DNA of 33,189 nucleotides from Paracoccaceae bacterium (GTDB lineage: Bacteria > Pseudomonadota > Alphaproteobacteria > Rhodobacterales > Rhodobacteraceae). Where the stretch lies: the NCBI GenBank assembly GCA_030148745.1, contig JASBSV010000075.1:1-33189 (forward strand), in the 5' to 3' direction. Below, one piece after another: positions 1-8,194 of the stretch; positions within the stretch are counted from its first letter, which is position 1, and the number at the start of each line of letters is the position of its first letter. The notes under the pieces were generated by a model. That model searched no databases. It was given only the letters and a program-made list of their open reading frames with translations, and was not told the origin of the DNA. The position numbers were made by a program, and so were the translations under genes.

Positions 1-1
1 G

Positions 2-811
2 ATGAAGCGCATGGGCATGAAGGTGGACAAGCACCACCACGAGGTTGCCAGCTGTCAGCACGAACTGGGCCTGATCTTTGGCTCGCTGACCGAACAGGCA
101 GACCACCTGCAGAAGTACAAATACGTGATCCACAACGTGGCACAGGCCTACGGCAAGTCGGCAACTTTCATGCCCAAGCCCATCGCAGGTGACAACGGCA
201 CGGGCATGCACGTGAACATGTCGATCTGGAAAGACGGCAAGCCGCTTTTCGCAGGCGACAAATATGCTGATCTGTCGGCCGAGGCGCTCTATTTCATCGG
301 CGGCATCCTTAAGCACGCCAAAGCGCTCAACGCTTTCACCAATCCCTCGACCAACAGCTACAAGCGTCTGATCCCCGGATTTGAGGCCCCTGTACTGCGC
401 GCCTATTCGGCACGCAACCGCTCGGGCTGCGTTCGTATCCCGTGGGCAGAGTCGCCCAAAGCCAAGCGCGTAGAGGCACGTTTCCCCGATCCGGCGGCAA
501 ACCCGTACCTGTGCTTTGCCGCGCTTCTGATGGCTGGTCTTGACGGCATCAAGAACAAGATCGATCCGGGCGAAGCCATGGACAAGGACCTTTACGATCT
601 GCCCCCCGAAGAGCTTGAGGGCATCCCGACGGTCTGCGCCAGCCTGCGTGAGGCTATGGAAGAACTGGAGGCCGATATGGACTTCCTTCTGGCCGGTGAT
701 GTTTTCACCAAAAGCCAGATCGAGGGCTACATGGCGCTCAAGTGGGAAGAGATCTATGCCTATGAGCATACACCCCATCCGGTTGAGTTCCAGATGTACT
801 ACAGCTGCTGA
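2..811 (+). CDS. glnA: Glutamine synthetase type I, C-terminal part
   Basis: This enzyme makes glutamine from glutamate, ammonia and ATP and is the central step of ammonium assimilation in the cytoplasm. Only the last 269 residues are present; type I enzymes have about 468, so roughly the first 200 lie upstream of the window and the first ATG here is internal. Visible family signatures include the His-rich [13 protein letters not shown] segment, the [10 protein letters not shown] stretch, and [26 protein letters not shown] near the ammonium and substrate site. The motif LYDLPPEE, with Tyr at fragment residue 198, is the adenylylation site of GlnA enzymes controlled by GlnE, so PII/GlnE control is likely (inference). 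The reading frame ends in QMYYSC followed by TGA and then a strong terminator. A glnB gene would be expected just upstream. Confidence 0.97.
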   Translation: MKRMGMKVDKHHHEVASCQHELGLIFGSLTEQADHLQKYKYVIHNVAQAYGKSATFMPKPIAGDNGTGMHVNMSIWKDGKPLFAGDKYADLSAEALYFIGGILKHAKALNAFTNPSTNSYKRLIPGFEAPVLRAYSARNRSGCVRIPWAESPKAKRVEARFPDPAANPYLCFAALLMAGLDGIKNKIDPGEAMDKDLYDLPPEELEGIPTVCASLREAMEELEADMDFLLAGDVFTKSQIEGYMALKWEEIYAYEHTPHPVEFQMYYSC

Positions 812-831
812 TTCTGTTTCCAAAATCAGTG

Positions 832-858
832 AAAAGGCGCCTTCGGGCGCCTTTTTTT
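832..858 (+). terminator. Rho-independent terminator of glnA
   Basis: Perfect 10-bp stem: AAAAGGCGCC (832-841), UUCG tetraloop (842-845), GGCGCCTTTT (846-855), with the T run continuing to 858. It starts about 20 nt after the glnA stop, so glnA transcription should end here. Confidence 0.95.
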
Positions 859-1047
859 ATGCAAAAAATGAATAATTCTAAGACTGCAACAACAACCGGA
901 ATTTAGGCCCATTGTTCCGCTTCATGACCATAAACAGGCCTTAATTGTCCTCAAAACCTTCATAATGCGACCCAAAACCCACCACTATTTCACTATTATT
1001 AAGGGAACGGTTAAGAACCAAAGGGTACGTTGTACAAACCAGGGCGC

Positions 1048-1084
1048 GAAACGCGACCACAACCTAAGCGTGTGGTCGCGTTTC
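1048..1084. repeat. 14-bp perfect inverted repeat upstream of the unknown gene
   Basis: Left arm GAAACGCGACCACA (1048-1061) and right arm TGTGGTCGCGTTTC (1071-1084) match perfectly across a 9-nt loop. No T run follows on either strand, so it is not a standard terminator. It lies just upstream of a promoter-like pair and about 70 nt before the start of the next gene, so a dimeric regulator site or an RNA hairpin are both possible. The rest of the gap between glnA and this gene shows no coding signal. Confidence 0.8.
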
Positions 1085-1096
1085 ACCCCCAACTAT

Positions 1097-1126
1097 TTGA
1101 CTCGTACCGGTTTTGACCCACTTAAT
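1097..1126 (+). promoter_or_regulatory. Putative sigma70-type promoter of the unknown gene
   Basis: TTGACT (1097-1102) and CTTAAT (1121-1126) are separated by 18 nt and lie about 30 nt before the chosen ATG at 1157. The -10 match is only 4 of 6, so this is a weak prediction. Confidence 0.35.
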
Positions 1127-1156
1127 GAGGACAACCGTTTGAAAGAAGGGTCGGTT

Positions 1157-2395
1157 ATGAGGGCCAAGACGACCAGCACGATTGCAGCGCTCTGCTATAA
1201 AAGGCAGATCGATCTGGATTTCTCCGTGCTCGTTTCGGAATTCGACAATGCCTTGATCGGCAACTGGTGCCAGCGCTCGGAAATGCCGGGCGGCGCCGGA
1301 AGCTTTGTGACGTTCACAATGGGCGATATCCTGGTTTGCCTGGCCCATTCGCGCCGGCCTCAGACAGACGTAGCGCAGGTTGGCGCAAAATACAATTCAA
1401 GCATCGTCATCTCAGTCGGCAGCACGCATGACGATCCCGAAACCGGACCCCTGTTCGACAAGCGATGGGAGTTGTGCGGCACGTTGATCGGCCGCGTCGA
1501 GGAACTGCACCGCAGCGATCATGACATCTGGGCCGAAATCGACGGCGTCTTTACTCAGGACATCTGCGAGGGTTTCATCTCCGCTTTGTGGGAGCAATCC
1601 GCCTGTGCGCCCAAGCTCGGCGCCGGTCAGTGGCCCTATCTGAAACCAGATCAGATCCTGCCCGATCTTGACCGCAGGCTGGTCGATGAATTCACCCGCG
1701 CCGGTACCCCCCGCCCGTCGGAAAGCGACGACAATATTTTCCGTCCGAGCCCGCAATCCGAACCGCCGCGCAACGATGATTACCAGATGGCGCCGCCGGT
1801 GGCCGACGCTCCGATGACCGCCACTCCGGTAGCCGACACTGCCCCGGTCAACAACGCCGCCGCCAGCGCGGTCGCGGAAAAGCGGGTGATCGCGCCCACT
1901 CATCCGGCGCTTCATGCCGATAAGCCTAAACGGCGCGAGCGACCGAAGCTTGAGCTTCCATCCGCATCGACGGCCGAAACGGAAAGCACGGTTCAGACCG
2001 GCATGATCGTTCCGACGCATCCGGCGCTCCACGCCGACCGTCCGCGCCGCCGCGCCCGCCCGCAACCGGCGGTCAGCGGCGAGATTTCGGCATTTCTGGA
2101 CGACAATGAATTTGCGCCCAACAACCTGCATATCTATCGCGAGGCGCTTTATCCGCCTGAAGAGCTATTAGAGCAATTGCAGGGGTCCAAACCGCTCCCT
2201 CAGCGGCTGACCATCTATACGATGAACGTCACCCTGATCGCCATTTCAGCGCCGGTCGGCGCGGCGATGATGACCTATAGCGTATTGGGCCGCGAAGACA
2301 TGAGCGTAATGGCGCGGGCCATGGCACTGACCGGAACCGCCATCGGGCTTGCCAAGGCCGGTTTGCTCACCTCACTGCTTCCGCTTCTGGGATAA
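1157..2395 (+). CDS. Unrecognised protein with Pro-rich linker and C-terminal membrane segment
   Basis: I do not recognise this 412-residue protein. The ATG at 1157 is chosen because GAAAGAAGGG lies 6 nt upstream; the frame stays open back to 965, but that extension crosses the inverted repeat and promoter-like signals. Residues 1-190 look globular and contain Trp and Cys (for example LIGNWCQRSEMPGG). Residues ~195-330 are rich in Pro, Ala and charge and hold two near copies of one motif, PTHPALHADKPKRRERPK (247-264) and PTHPALHADRPRRRARPQ (286-303). The last ~60 residues carry two hydrophobic stretches (LIAISAPVGAAMMTYSVL and GTAIGLAKAGLLTSLLPLLG), so the C terminus is probably membrane-anchored. 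It stands alone between glnA and a convergent operon. The basic repeated motif could contact a partner or nucleic acid, but that is a guess. Confidence 0.8.
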   Translation: MRAKTTSTIAALCYKRQIDLDFSVLVSEFDNALIGNWCQRSEMPGGAGSFVTFTMGDILVCLAHSRRPQTDVAQVGAKYNSSIVISVGSTHDDPETGPLFDKRWELCGTLIGRVEELHRSDHDIWAEIDGVFTQDICEGFISALWEQSACAPKLGAGQWPYLKPDQILPDLDRRLVDEFTRAGTPRPSESDDNIFRPSPQSEPPRNDDYQMAPPVADAPMTATPVADTAPVNNAAASAVAEKRVIAPTHPALHADKPKRRERPKLELPSASTAETESTVQTGMIVPTHPALHADRPRRRARPQPAVSGEISAFLDDNEFAPNNLHIYREALYPPEELLEQLQGSKPLPQRLTIYTMNVTLIAISAPVGAAMMTYSVLGREDMSVMARAMALTGTAIGLAKAGLLTSLLPLLG

Positions 2396-2397
2396 GG

Positions 2398-2422
2398 CCG
2401 GCGGGTGCCCCGCCACCGCCGG
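2398..2422. terminator. Possible bidirectional hairpin between convergent genes
   Basis: CCGGCGG (2398-2404) and CCGCCGG (2416-2422) form a 7-bp stem between the stop of the unknown gene and the stop of otnC on the other strand. There is no clear T run, so terminator function is uncertain. Confidence 0.35.
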
Positions 2423-2426
2423 GCCG

Positions 2427-3071
2427 CTACCAATCCACGTCGAACCGATCGATCAGGCCCTTTACCTGCGCCGCATTCAACAACCGGGGCGACATGCCGC
2501 GCGTCAAAAGCGCAAGCTTCGCGCCCTCTTCCAGCTCTTCCATGGCATAAACCGCTGCCTCAAGATCGCGGCCCGCAACGACCGGTCCGTGATGGGCCAG
2601 AAGCACTGCGGAGCGTTGGCCGGCAAGGCCTTTGACAGCCTCTCCCATCGCCGGATCGCCGGGCATGAAATAGGGCAAAAGCCGGACCCGGCCCAGCTTC
2701 ATGATGCCATAAGCCGTCAGATGCGGCAGAACATCCTCAGGATCGGTGTCAGGCAGAACCGACAGGGCGACCGAATGCGCCGAATGCAGATGCACAACCG
2801 CCCCTGTGCCTGCGCGGGTGTCATAAAAGGCCGTGTGAAGCGGCATTTCCTTGGTCGGCGCATCGCCTGACAAAAGCCGCCCGTCGGCGCCAATATGGCT
2901 GATCCGGGCGGGATCGAGAAAGCCAAAAGAATGGCCCGTCGGCGTCACCAGAAGCGAGCCGTCAGACAGCCGGAGCGAGATATTGCCCGAGGCCCCGCCG
3001 GTCAGCCCCCGGTCGAACATGGATTTGGCGAAGGCCGCGATCTGCTCGCGCCGGGCCGTTATCTCGGTCAT
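2427..3071 (-). CDS. otnC: 3-oxo-tetronate 4-phosphate decarboxylase (class II aldolase/adducin family)
   Basis: Members of this subfamily decarboxylate 3-oxo-tetronate 4-phosphate to dihydroxyacetone phosphate, following OtnK, in the breakdown of four-carbon acid sugars. The 214-residue length fits. The family signatures are present: the phosphate-binding GGASGNISLR (25-34), the acidic KEMPLH (74-79), the metal-binding VVHLHSAHS with His94 and His96, and LLAHHGP with His160/161. The start ATG overlaps the otnK stop by 4 nt (ATGA), the usual kinase-decarboxylase pairing. It is the last gene of the long minus-strand operon. Class II aldolase relatives act on other sugar phosphates (for example fuculose 1-phosphate); the neighbouring OtnK is the main reason for this name. 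Confidence 0.85.
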   Translation of the reverse strand: MTEITARREQIAAFAKSMFDRGLTGGASGNISLRLSDGSLLVTPTGHSFGFLDPARISHIGADGRLLSGDAPTKEMPLHTAFYDTRAGTGAVVHLHSAHSVALSVLPDTDPEDVLPHLTAYGIMKLGRVRLLPYFMPGDPAMGEAVKGLAGQRSAVLLAHHGPVVAGRDLEAAVYAMEELEEGAKLALLTRGMSPRLLNAAQVKGLIDRFDVDW

Positions 3072-4300
3072 CGCACAGCCGCCAGAACGTCAAGAGCGGT
3101 CTGAAAGAACTGCTCATCACCGAAATTTCCCGATTTCAGCGCCAGGGCGATCTTGCGATCCTGAATTTTCAGGGCCGGCACGCCGGGGGCGATTTTCGGG
3201 CCAACCTCAAGCGCCGCAGCGCCAAGCCCCTGTGTCACCGCGCCCGAAGTCTCACCACCGGCGACGACAAACCGCGTGACGCCACGCTGCGCAAGCTCGG
3301 CGGCAAGATCGTGAAAGAACCGCTCGATCGCGCCGGCAACCTCGGCCCGGCCATAGCGCGACTGCGCCTTTGCCACGATGTCGGGATCGGCCGAGGAAAA
3401 GATCAGCGGCGCGTGCGCGCATGTCAATGCCCAATCGGCGATATTGCTGGCGCAGACCGCCGCGCCCATCACATCGTCTGCCGTCACCTCGCGCGCCTCG
3501 CCGCCCTGCCGATATTGCGCAATCTGGGCCCGGGTCGCGCGCGAGCATGAGCCCGAAAGCACAACGCCCGGCCCTGCCGCCCCGGACCAGCCCCGCCGCC
3601 CGCCTGCCAGTTCGAAATTCGCCGGCAGGCCCAACGCGATGCCCGAGCCGCCGGTGACAAGCTTGCGCCCCCGCGCCGCCGCCCCGACCGCCAGAAGATC
3701 GCTGTCGCGGATGGCATCGGTGATCACCATGGCCCGCCCGGGACGATCCAGGGCCGCGGCAATGGCCGCAGCGCCCTGCATGACGACAGGGGCCGCGATA
3801 TGGTCAACCGCCCAATCGGTCTGCGCGGCCAGCACCCGGCGCAGATCGGGATCCTCCATCGGGGTGAGCGGATGGTTCTGCATCCCCGAGGCGCTCAGCA
3901 ACACATCGTTGACGAAAAGATGCCCCTGATAGACGCTGCGCCCGTTTTCGGGAAAAGCCGGGCAGACGATCACCCGGGTTTCGCCAAGCCGTTCGGCCAG
4001 CGCCTGAGTGACCTGTCCGATATTGCCCTGCGGCGTGGAATCGAAGGTCGAGCACACCTTGAACACGATCTGTTCGGCGCCCTGTGCGATGAACCAGTCA
4101 CAGGCCGCAAGCGATTGCGCCACCGCCTGATCGCAAGGGATGGTGCGCGATTTCAGCGCCACCACCCCCGCCTCGACATCCGCGGCGGCCGGTGCGGCGG
4201 GTATGCCGGCATATTGAACGCAGCGCATACCGGCGTCCGACAGGGTCAGCGCGATATCCGAAGCGCCGGTAAAATCGTCCGCGATCACACCTATTTTCAA
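3068..4300 (-). CDS. otnK: 3-oxo-tetronate kinase (four-carbon acid sugar kinase family)
   Basis: This kinase phosphorylates 3-oxo-tetronate at C4 with ATP, feeding OtnC. At 410 residues it has normal length. The N-terminal domain begins with IGVIADDFTGASDIA, the hallmark of the former DUF1537 family, and the C-terminal nucleotide-binding half has FVVAGGETSGAVTQGLG (from ~345) and LKSGNFGDEQFF near the end. The start codon is TTG at 4300: family alignment begins exactly here (MKIGVIADD), and GAAAGGA lies a few nt upstream. No 3-oxo-tetronate-forming dehydrogenase or OtnI isomerase is next to it; xylA and xylB precede it instead. So the natural substrate may come from an enzyme elsewhere, or the pair may serve a related branched or C4 sugar acid (inference). 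Confidence 0.85.
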   Translation of the reverse strand: MKIGVIADDFTGASDIALTLSDAGMRCVQYAGIPAAPAAADVEAGVVALKSRTIPCDQAVAQSLAACDWFIAQGAEQIVFKVCSTFDSTPQGNIGQVTQALAERLGETRVIVCPAFPENGRSVYQGHLFVNDVLLSASGMQNHPLTPMEDPDLRRVLAAQTDWAVDHIAAPVVMQGAAAIAAALDRPGRAMVITDAIRDSDLLAVGAAARGRKLVTGGSGIALGLPANFELAGGRRGWSGAAGPGVVLSGSCSRATRAQIAQYRQGGEAREVTADDVMGAAVCASNIADWALTCAHAPLIFSSADPDIVAKAQSRYGRAEVAGAIERFFHDLAAELAQRGVTRFVVAGGETSGAVTQGLGAAALEVGPKIAPGVPALKIQDRKIALALKSGNFGDEQFFQTALDVLAAVR

Positions 4301-4419
4301 AACTGCCGTCCTTTCGCCGCGCCCATGAGGGCGAGTTGGTGAACCATGAAGCCGGCGGGGCCGATGATCAACAGCAGAGTGCCGCCATGGCCCGCCGCAA
4401 AATTACAGCGCCCGAACGG
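4297..4419 (-). other. Possible small membrane-protein reading frame between xylA and otnK
   Basis: Directly after the xylA stop, the same frame stays open for 40 codons to a TGA at 4297-4299. It encodes a hydrophobic helix, GGTLLLIIGPAGFMVHQL, followed by a basic tail ending GRQF. Its stop overlaps the TTG start of otnK (TTGA), a coupling geometry like the ATGA overlaps elsewhere in the operon. In-frame starts would be TTG at 4371 or ATG at 4347, neither with a good ribosome site. In a second frame, an ATG at 4427 overlapping the xylA end gives [17 protein letters not shown]; a -1 shift near 4377 would join it to the helix. It may be a small gene, a decayed remnant or chance. Confidence 0.2.
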
Positions 4420-5733
4420 TCAGACATATCGGTTGACCAGATTTTCAAGATACTCCTGCCGACCCGAGCGCGGTTCTGGATTTATATCTTCGGACAGCAC
4501 ACGCGCGGCGATCTGGTCGAGCGTCGCATCACCGGCCAGCATCTGCTGCGCCGACGCGCTTTGCCAGCCTGCGTAGCGCGCCTCTAGCGGCTGTTCCAGT
4601 GCCCCATCCTCCAGCATGGCATGGGCGGCCTTGAGCGCGCGGGCGCAGATGTCCATCCCGCCGATATGGGCAATCAGCAGATCCTGCGGATCGATGCTCT
4701 GACGGCGCAGTTTGGCGTCGAAATTGGTGCCGCCCGTGGTGAAACCGCCGCCGCGCAGAATGTGATAATAGGCCAGCGCCACCTCGGGCAGGTTATTGGG
4801 AAACTGGTCGGTATCCCAGCCGGACTGATAATCGTTGCGGTTCATATCGACCGAGCCGAAGATGCCCAGAGCATTGGCCATTGCGATCTCATGCTCGAAA
4901 CTATGGCCCGCCAGAATGGCGTGACCCTGTTCGATATTGACCTTCACCTCCCCTTCCAGCCCGTGGCGTTTGAGAAACCCGTAAACCGTGGCGACGTCAT
5001 AGTCATATTGGTGCTTGGTCGGCTCTTGCGGCTTTGGCTCGATCAGGATTGCGCCTTTGAAACCGATCTTGTGCTTATATTCGACGACAAGGTTCAAAAA
5101 GCGCCCCATCTGGGCGTCCTCGCGGGCAATATCGGTGTTCAACAGTGTCTCATAGCCTTCGCGCCCGCCCCAGAGGACATAGTTTTCCCCGCCCAGCCTG
5201 TGGGTGGCGTCAAGGCAGGTTTTGACGGTGGCCGCGCTGAATGCGAAGACATCCGGGTCGGGGTTGGTGGCCGCCCCGGCCATGAAACGCGCGTGCGAAA
5301 AGAGGTTCGCGGTTCCCCACAAAAGGCGGATGCCGCTGGCCTCCTGTTTTTGGCCCAGATAATCGACCATCGCGGCAAGGTTATCGCTGTTTTCGGCAAA
5401 GTTTTCACCCTCGGGCCGGACGTCGAAATCGTGAAAGCAGTAGAAGGGCGCGCCAAGGATCTGAAACATCTCAAAGGCGACATCGGCCTTCAGGCGGGCC
5501 TGTTCCATCGTCTGGCCAGGAAACCATGGCCGATCGAAGGTCTGGCCGCCGAAAGGATCACTGCCGGGCCAGACGAAGTTGTGCCAATAGCAGACGGCAA
5601 AGCGCAGATGCTCCTCCATGCGTTTGCCGCCCAGCATTTCGTCCCGGTTATAGTGCCGAAAGGCCAGTGGCCCCGCCCCCGGTGAGGGGTCGAAAACGGC
5701 GCGGGTGGTGTCTGTGAAAAAGCCAGTGCTCAT
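4420..5733 (-). CDS. xylA: Xylose isomerase
   Basis: It interconverts D-xylose and D-xylulose in the cytoplasm using two divalent metals. The 437-residue length is that of the long (class II) enzymes, and the catalytic residues fall at the numbers familiar from the E. coli enzyme: His101 and Asp104 in FHDFD, Glu232 in IEPKPQEP, Glu268 and His271 in NIEQGHA, Asp296 in SVDMNRND, Asp307 and Asp309 in WDTDQFP, and Asp339 in TNFDAKLRR. All appear intact. The start ATG overlaps the xylB stop by 4 nt, so the two are translationally coupled, with xylB first. That order, with a sugar ABC transporter upstream, supports D-xylose or a very similar aldopentose as the substrate. Confidence 0.97.
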   Translation of the reverse strand: MSTGFFTDTTRAVFDPSPGAGPLAFRHYNRDEMLGGKRMEEHLRFAVCYWHNFVWPGSDPFGGQTFDRPWFPGQTMEQARLKADVAFEMFQILGAPFYCFHDFDVRPEGENFAENSDNLAAMVDYLGQKQEASGIRLLWGTANLFSHARFMAGAATNPDPDVFAFSAATVKTCLDATHRLGGENYVLWGGREGYETLLNTDIAREDAQMGRFLNLVVEYKHKIGFKGAILIEPKPQEPTKHQYDYDVATVYGFLKRHGLEGEVKVNIEQGHAILAGHSFEHEIAMANALGIFGSVDMNRNDYQSGWDTDQFPNNLPEVALAYYHILRGGGFTTGGTNFDAKLRRQSIDPQDLLIAHIGGMDICARALKAAHAMLEDGALEQPLEARYAGWQSASAQQMLAGDATLDQIAARVLSEDINPEPRSGRQEYLENLVNRYV

Positions 5734-7175
5734 ATCAGCCCCTTTATAGCGGGATAAATTGCGCGGTATTTCTCATGCGCCGCCCGGTATTGGGCCACAA
5801 GGCCGGGATCGGGGAGGATGGTTTGGGCGATGCGCGGTTTTCCCAAAGCGCCAGAGCCCTGAGCGCCGCAGATGGCCAGCCGCGCCGCGCCCAGCGCCGC
5901 GCCCATTTCTCCGGCCTCGGGCAGATCCATGGGAAGATCCAGAACATTGGCCAGCGTAGCCACCCAAAAGAGCGAGCGCGCACCGCCGCCCACGGCAAGG
6001 CAGCGGTCGATCCGCGCCCCGGCGCTGTTCAGTGCGATCAGGCTGTCGCCAAGGGCGAAGGCCACGCCTTCCATGACCGCGCGGGTCAGATCGGCGGTGT
6101 CATGGGCGATATCAAGCCCCAGAAAACCGCCCCGGATCCGGCTGTCGTTATGGGGGGTTCGCTCGCCCGAAAGATAGGGCAGAAAACTGATCGGCGAGGG
6201 GCCATCGGGTCGCTCGGGCAGGGCCGCGGCAAGATCGCCGGGCGCCTGGCCGACACGCGCGGCCAGCCAGTTCAGGCAATCGCTGGCCGCAAGGATAACC
6301 CCCATCTGATACCAGCGCCCGGGCAGGGCATGGCAAAAGGTGTGCACCGCCGTTTGCGGCTGCGGCACACAGGCCTCACGCGCGGCCAGAAGAACGCCGG
6401 ATGTGCCAAGCGAGACAAAGGCGTCGCCCTCATCCGCCGTGCCGGTGCCCACTGCCGCCGCCGCATTGTCGCCGCCGCCGCCCACCACGATCACCGGGCC
6501 GCTGACGCCCCATTCGGCGCCCAGATCGGGGCGCAGATCACCGCCCGCCTCGCTGCCTTCGACAAGCCGCGGCATCTGTACCGCCCCAAGCCCGCAATCG
6601 GCCAGAAGCGTATCCGACCATTCGCGCTTTGCCACGTCCAGCCATGCGGTTCCGGCGCTGTCGGACATGTCCGAGATATACTCACCCGTCAGCCAGAGCC
6701 GCAGATAATCCTTGGGCAGAAGCACTTTGGCAATGCGCGCAAAGACATCCGGCTCGTGCCGGCGGACCCATTCCAGCTTGGGCGCGGTAAAGCCGGGAAA
6801 GACGATGTTGCCGGTGATGGCCCGATAGTTGGGTTCCGCGTCCATCTGCGCGGCCTCGGCCGACGCGCGGGTATCGTTCCACAGGATACAGGGGCGTAAC
6901 ACCTGATCGGCGGCATCGATCAGCGTGGCGCCATGCATGTGCCCCGAAAGCCCGATCGCCCGCAGCCCGGCCAGCGCCGTTGGCACCTCGGCCTGCAACT
7001 GCTCAAGCACATCGCGCGCCGCCGCGATCCAATCGGCGGGGTCCTGTTCGCTCCAGCCGGGGGCGGGGCGGCGGGTTGCAAGCGGCGCGCTGGCCTGCGC
7101 CAGAATGTTTTGTGCATCATCGACCAGCAAGGCCTTGAGGCCCGAGGTTCCCAGATCGAGGCCCAGAAAGCTCAT
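5730..7175 (-). CDS. xylB: Xylulokinase (FGGY family)
   Basis: It phosphorylates D-xylulose with ATP to xylulose 5-phosphate, which enters the pentose phosphate pathway. The 481 residues show the FGGY layout: phosphate-binding [11 protein letters not shown] at the N terminus, the xylulokinase-type GLSGHMHG at 76-83, the catalytic Asp236 in [13 protein letters not shown], and a second nucleotide-binding region at SLGTSGVL and [10 protein letters not shown]. The ATG at 7175 is preferred over an upstream in-frame start at 7241 because it begins exactly at the conserved LGLDLGT strand and overlaps the stop of the upstream gene by 4 nt (ATGA). The start of xylA overlaps its own stop in the same way. 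Confidence 0.95.
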   Translation of the reverse strand: MSFLGLDLGTSGLKALLVDDAQNILAQASAPLATRRPAPGWSEQDPADWIAAARDVLEQLQAEVPTALAGLRAIGLSGHMHGATLIDAADQVLRPCILWNDTRASAEAAQMDAEPNYRAITGNIVFPGFTAPKLEWVRRHEPDVFARIAKVLLPKDYLRLWLTGEYISDMSDSAGTAWLDVAKREWSDTLLADCGLGAVQMPRLVEGSEAGGDLRPDLGAEWGVSGPVIVVGGGGDNAAAAVGTGTADEGDAFVSLGTSGVLLAAREACVPQPQTAVHTFCHALPGRWYQMGVILAASDCLNWLAARVGQAPGDLAAALPERPDGPSPISFLPYLSGERTPHNDSRIRGGFLGLDIAHDTADLTRAVMEGVAFALGDSLIALNSAGARIDRCLAVGGGARSLFWVATLANVLDLPMDLPEAGEMGAALGAARLAICGAQGSGALGKPRIAQTILPDPGLVAQYRAAHEKYRAIYPAIKGLI

Positions 7176-8149
7176 CTTTTGCGCCAGTTTCGCATCGCGG
7201 CAATCGCCTCGGGCGAGCCGTCGCAGAACGACCCGAACCAACGGTCCAGCGGAATGGTGCCATCGGCGTAATTACATTCGAAATGCTTGTGATGAAGGTA
7301 ATGGGCATAGGCATGGGTCTGCATCGCGCGCTCATCGTCCAGAACCACCCGGTCGAACCCGGTGTGGCCTGCGGCAGGGGTAAGCCCGGCGTGGATCAAT
7401 TGATAGAGCGCATGCAGGGGATGGGCCGGTACAACCAGATGGATCAGCACCCCCGAGAAATACAGCAGATGCTCACCGGGGTGCATGGCAAGCCCGGACC
7501 ACGGGCCGGGGTTGGTGTTCTTGTGATGGGTGCGGTGAATGCGCCGGTAGAGCGGCGGCCAGTGGATCAGCCGGTGAACGGCATAAAAGTGCAGCTCGCG
7601 AAACAGTGGCACTGCCATGAAGAGCGCGGTCAGATAGACCGGATGATCGGCCCAGCTGAACGTGGCGAAAAACCCGTTGGCAAAGGCCCAGAGGGCCAGC
7701 ACTTCGTAAGCGGTCCAGATCGGCACGCCCGACAAAAACGTCAGTGCCAGATTTTCGCGCAACTGCGTGCCGCCGAAAAACCGGGCGTTGCGGCCTTCGG
7801 GCCATTTGCCGTTGAACTTGAACGCCGTGCCCTGACGCTTTTGCCAGTAAAGCCAGCCATGCCAGACCCCGAAGAACACCGCGACAAGCGCCACGTTACG
7901 CAGGAGCAGAAAGGCGATCCAGCCGGGGCGCAATTCGCTCAGCGTGTCCCTGTCCGGCGTCAGCCAGAGCCAGACGCCCAGCGCGACAAAGGCGTAAAAC
8001 AGGTTCCACGAGAGTAGATAGTCACGCCAGAACCACCGCCAGATGCCCGCAAGCCGCGGCGGCCAGATGAACACCGGCGGATAGGTGATCCGCCGGAACG
8101 GTACCCATTGGCCTCTTGCGTCGCGCACTCCGAAATCGGTGTCGTCCAT
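7172..8149 (-). CDS. Membrane di-iron fatty acid hydroxylase / sterol desaturase family protein
   Basis: This family uses a His-ligated di-iron centre in the membrane and molecular oxygen to hydroxylate or desaturate lipids, sterols, carotenoids or ornithine-lipid headgroups. The 325-residue protein has several hydrophobic stretches (about 45-65, 78-100, 132-165, 168-185, 228-255) and the expected His boxes: HFYAVH (187-192) running into RLIHW, HRTHH (205-209), and HYLHHKH (283-289). The ATG at 8149 has GAGG 8 nt upstream; a GTG 9 nt earlier (8158) is an alternative. Its stop overlaps the xylB start by 4 nt, and it follows the transporter ATPase gene closely, so it is an integral operon member. 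The substrate is unknown. OlsE-like lipid hydroxylation or oxidation of a sugar-bearing lipid or aglycone are possibilities only. Confidence 0.85.
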   Translation of the reverse strand: MDDTDFGVRDARGQWVPFRRITYPPVFIWPPRLAGIWRWFWRDYLLSWNLFYAFVALGVWLWLTPDRDTLSELRPGWIAFLLLRNVALVAVFFGVWHGWLYWQKRQGTAFKFNGKWPEGRNARFFGGTQLRENLALTFLSGVPIWTAYEVLALWAFANGFFATFSWADHPVYLTALFMAVPLFRELHFYAVHRLIHWPPLYRRIHRTHHKNTNPGPWSGLAMHPGEHLLYFSGVLIHLVVPAHPLHALYQLIHAGLTPAAGHTGFDRVVLDDERAMQTHAYAHYLHHKHFECNYADGTIPLDRWFGSFCDGSPEAIAAMRNWRKR

Positions 8150-8194
8150 CTTATCCACCTCGGTCGGGGACCGCCCGACCTGCCGCCGCCGTGC

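Noticed and set aside
1412-2131. 239-codon frame antisense to the unknown protein
   Set aside because: The plus frame has promoter-like and ribosome-site signals and a membrane C terminus; the antisense frame is Arg/Gly rich without motifs.
4621-5685. Long open frame (354 codons) antisense to xylA
   Set aside because: XylA on the other strand has all catalytic residues; the antisense product shows no recognisable motif and is a by-product of GC-rich codon use.
5775-6899. Long open frame antisense to xylB
   Set aside because: It is the reverse of a clear xylulokinase, and its composition (Gly, Arg, Gln rich) is typical of shadow frames.
7176-7241. Upstream start for xylB
   Set aside because: It would place 22 non-conserved residues before the LGLDLGT strand and lie within the desaturase gene; the ATGA overlap at 7175 fits better.
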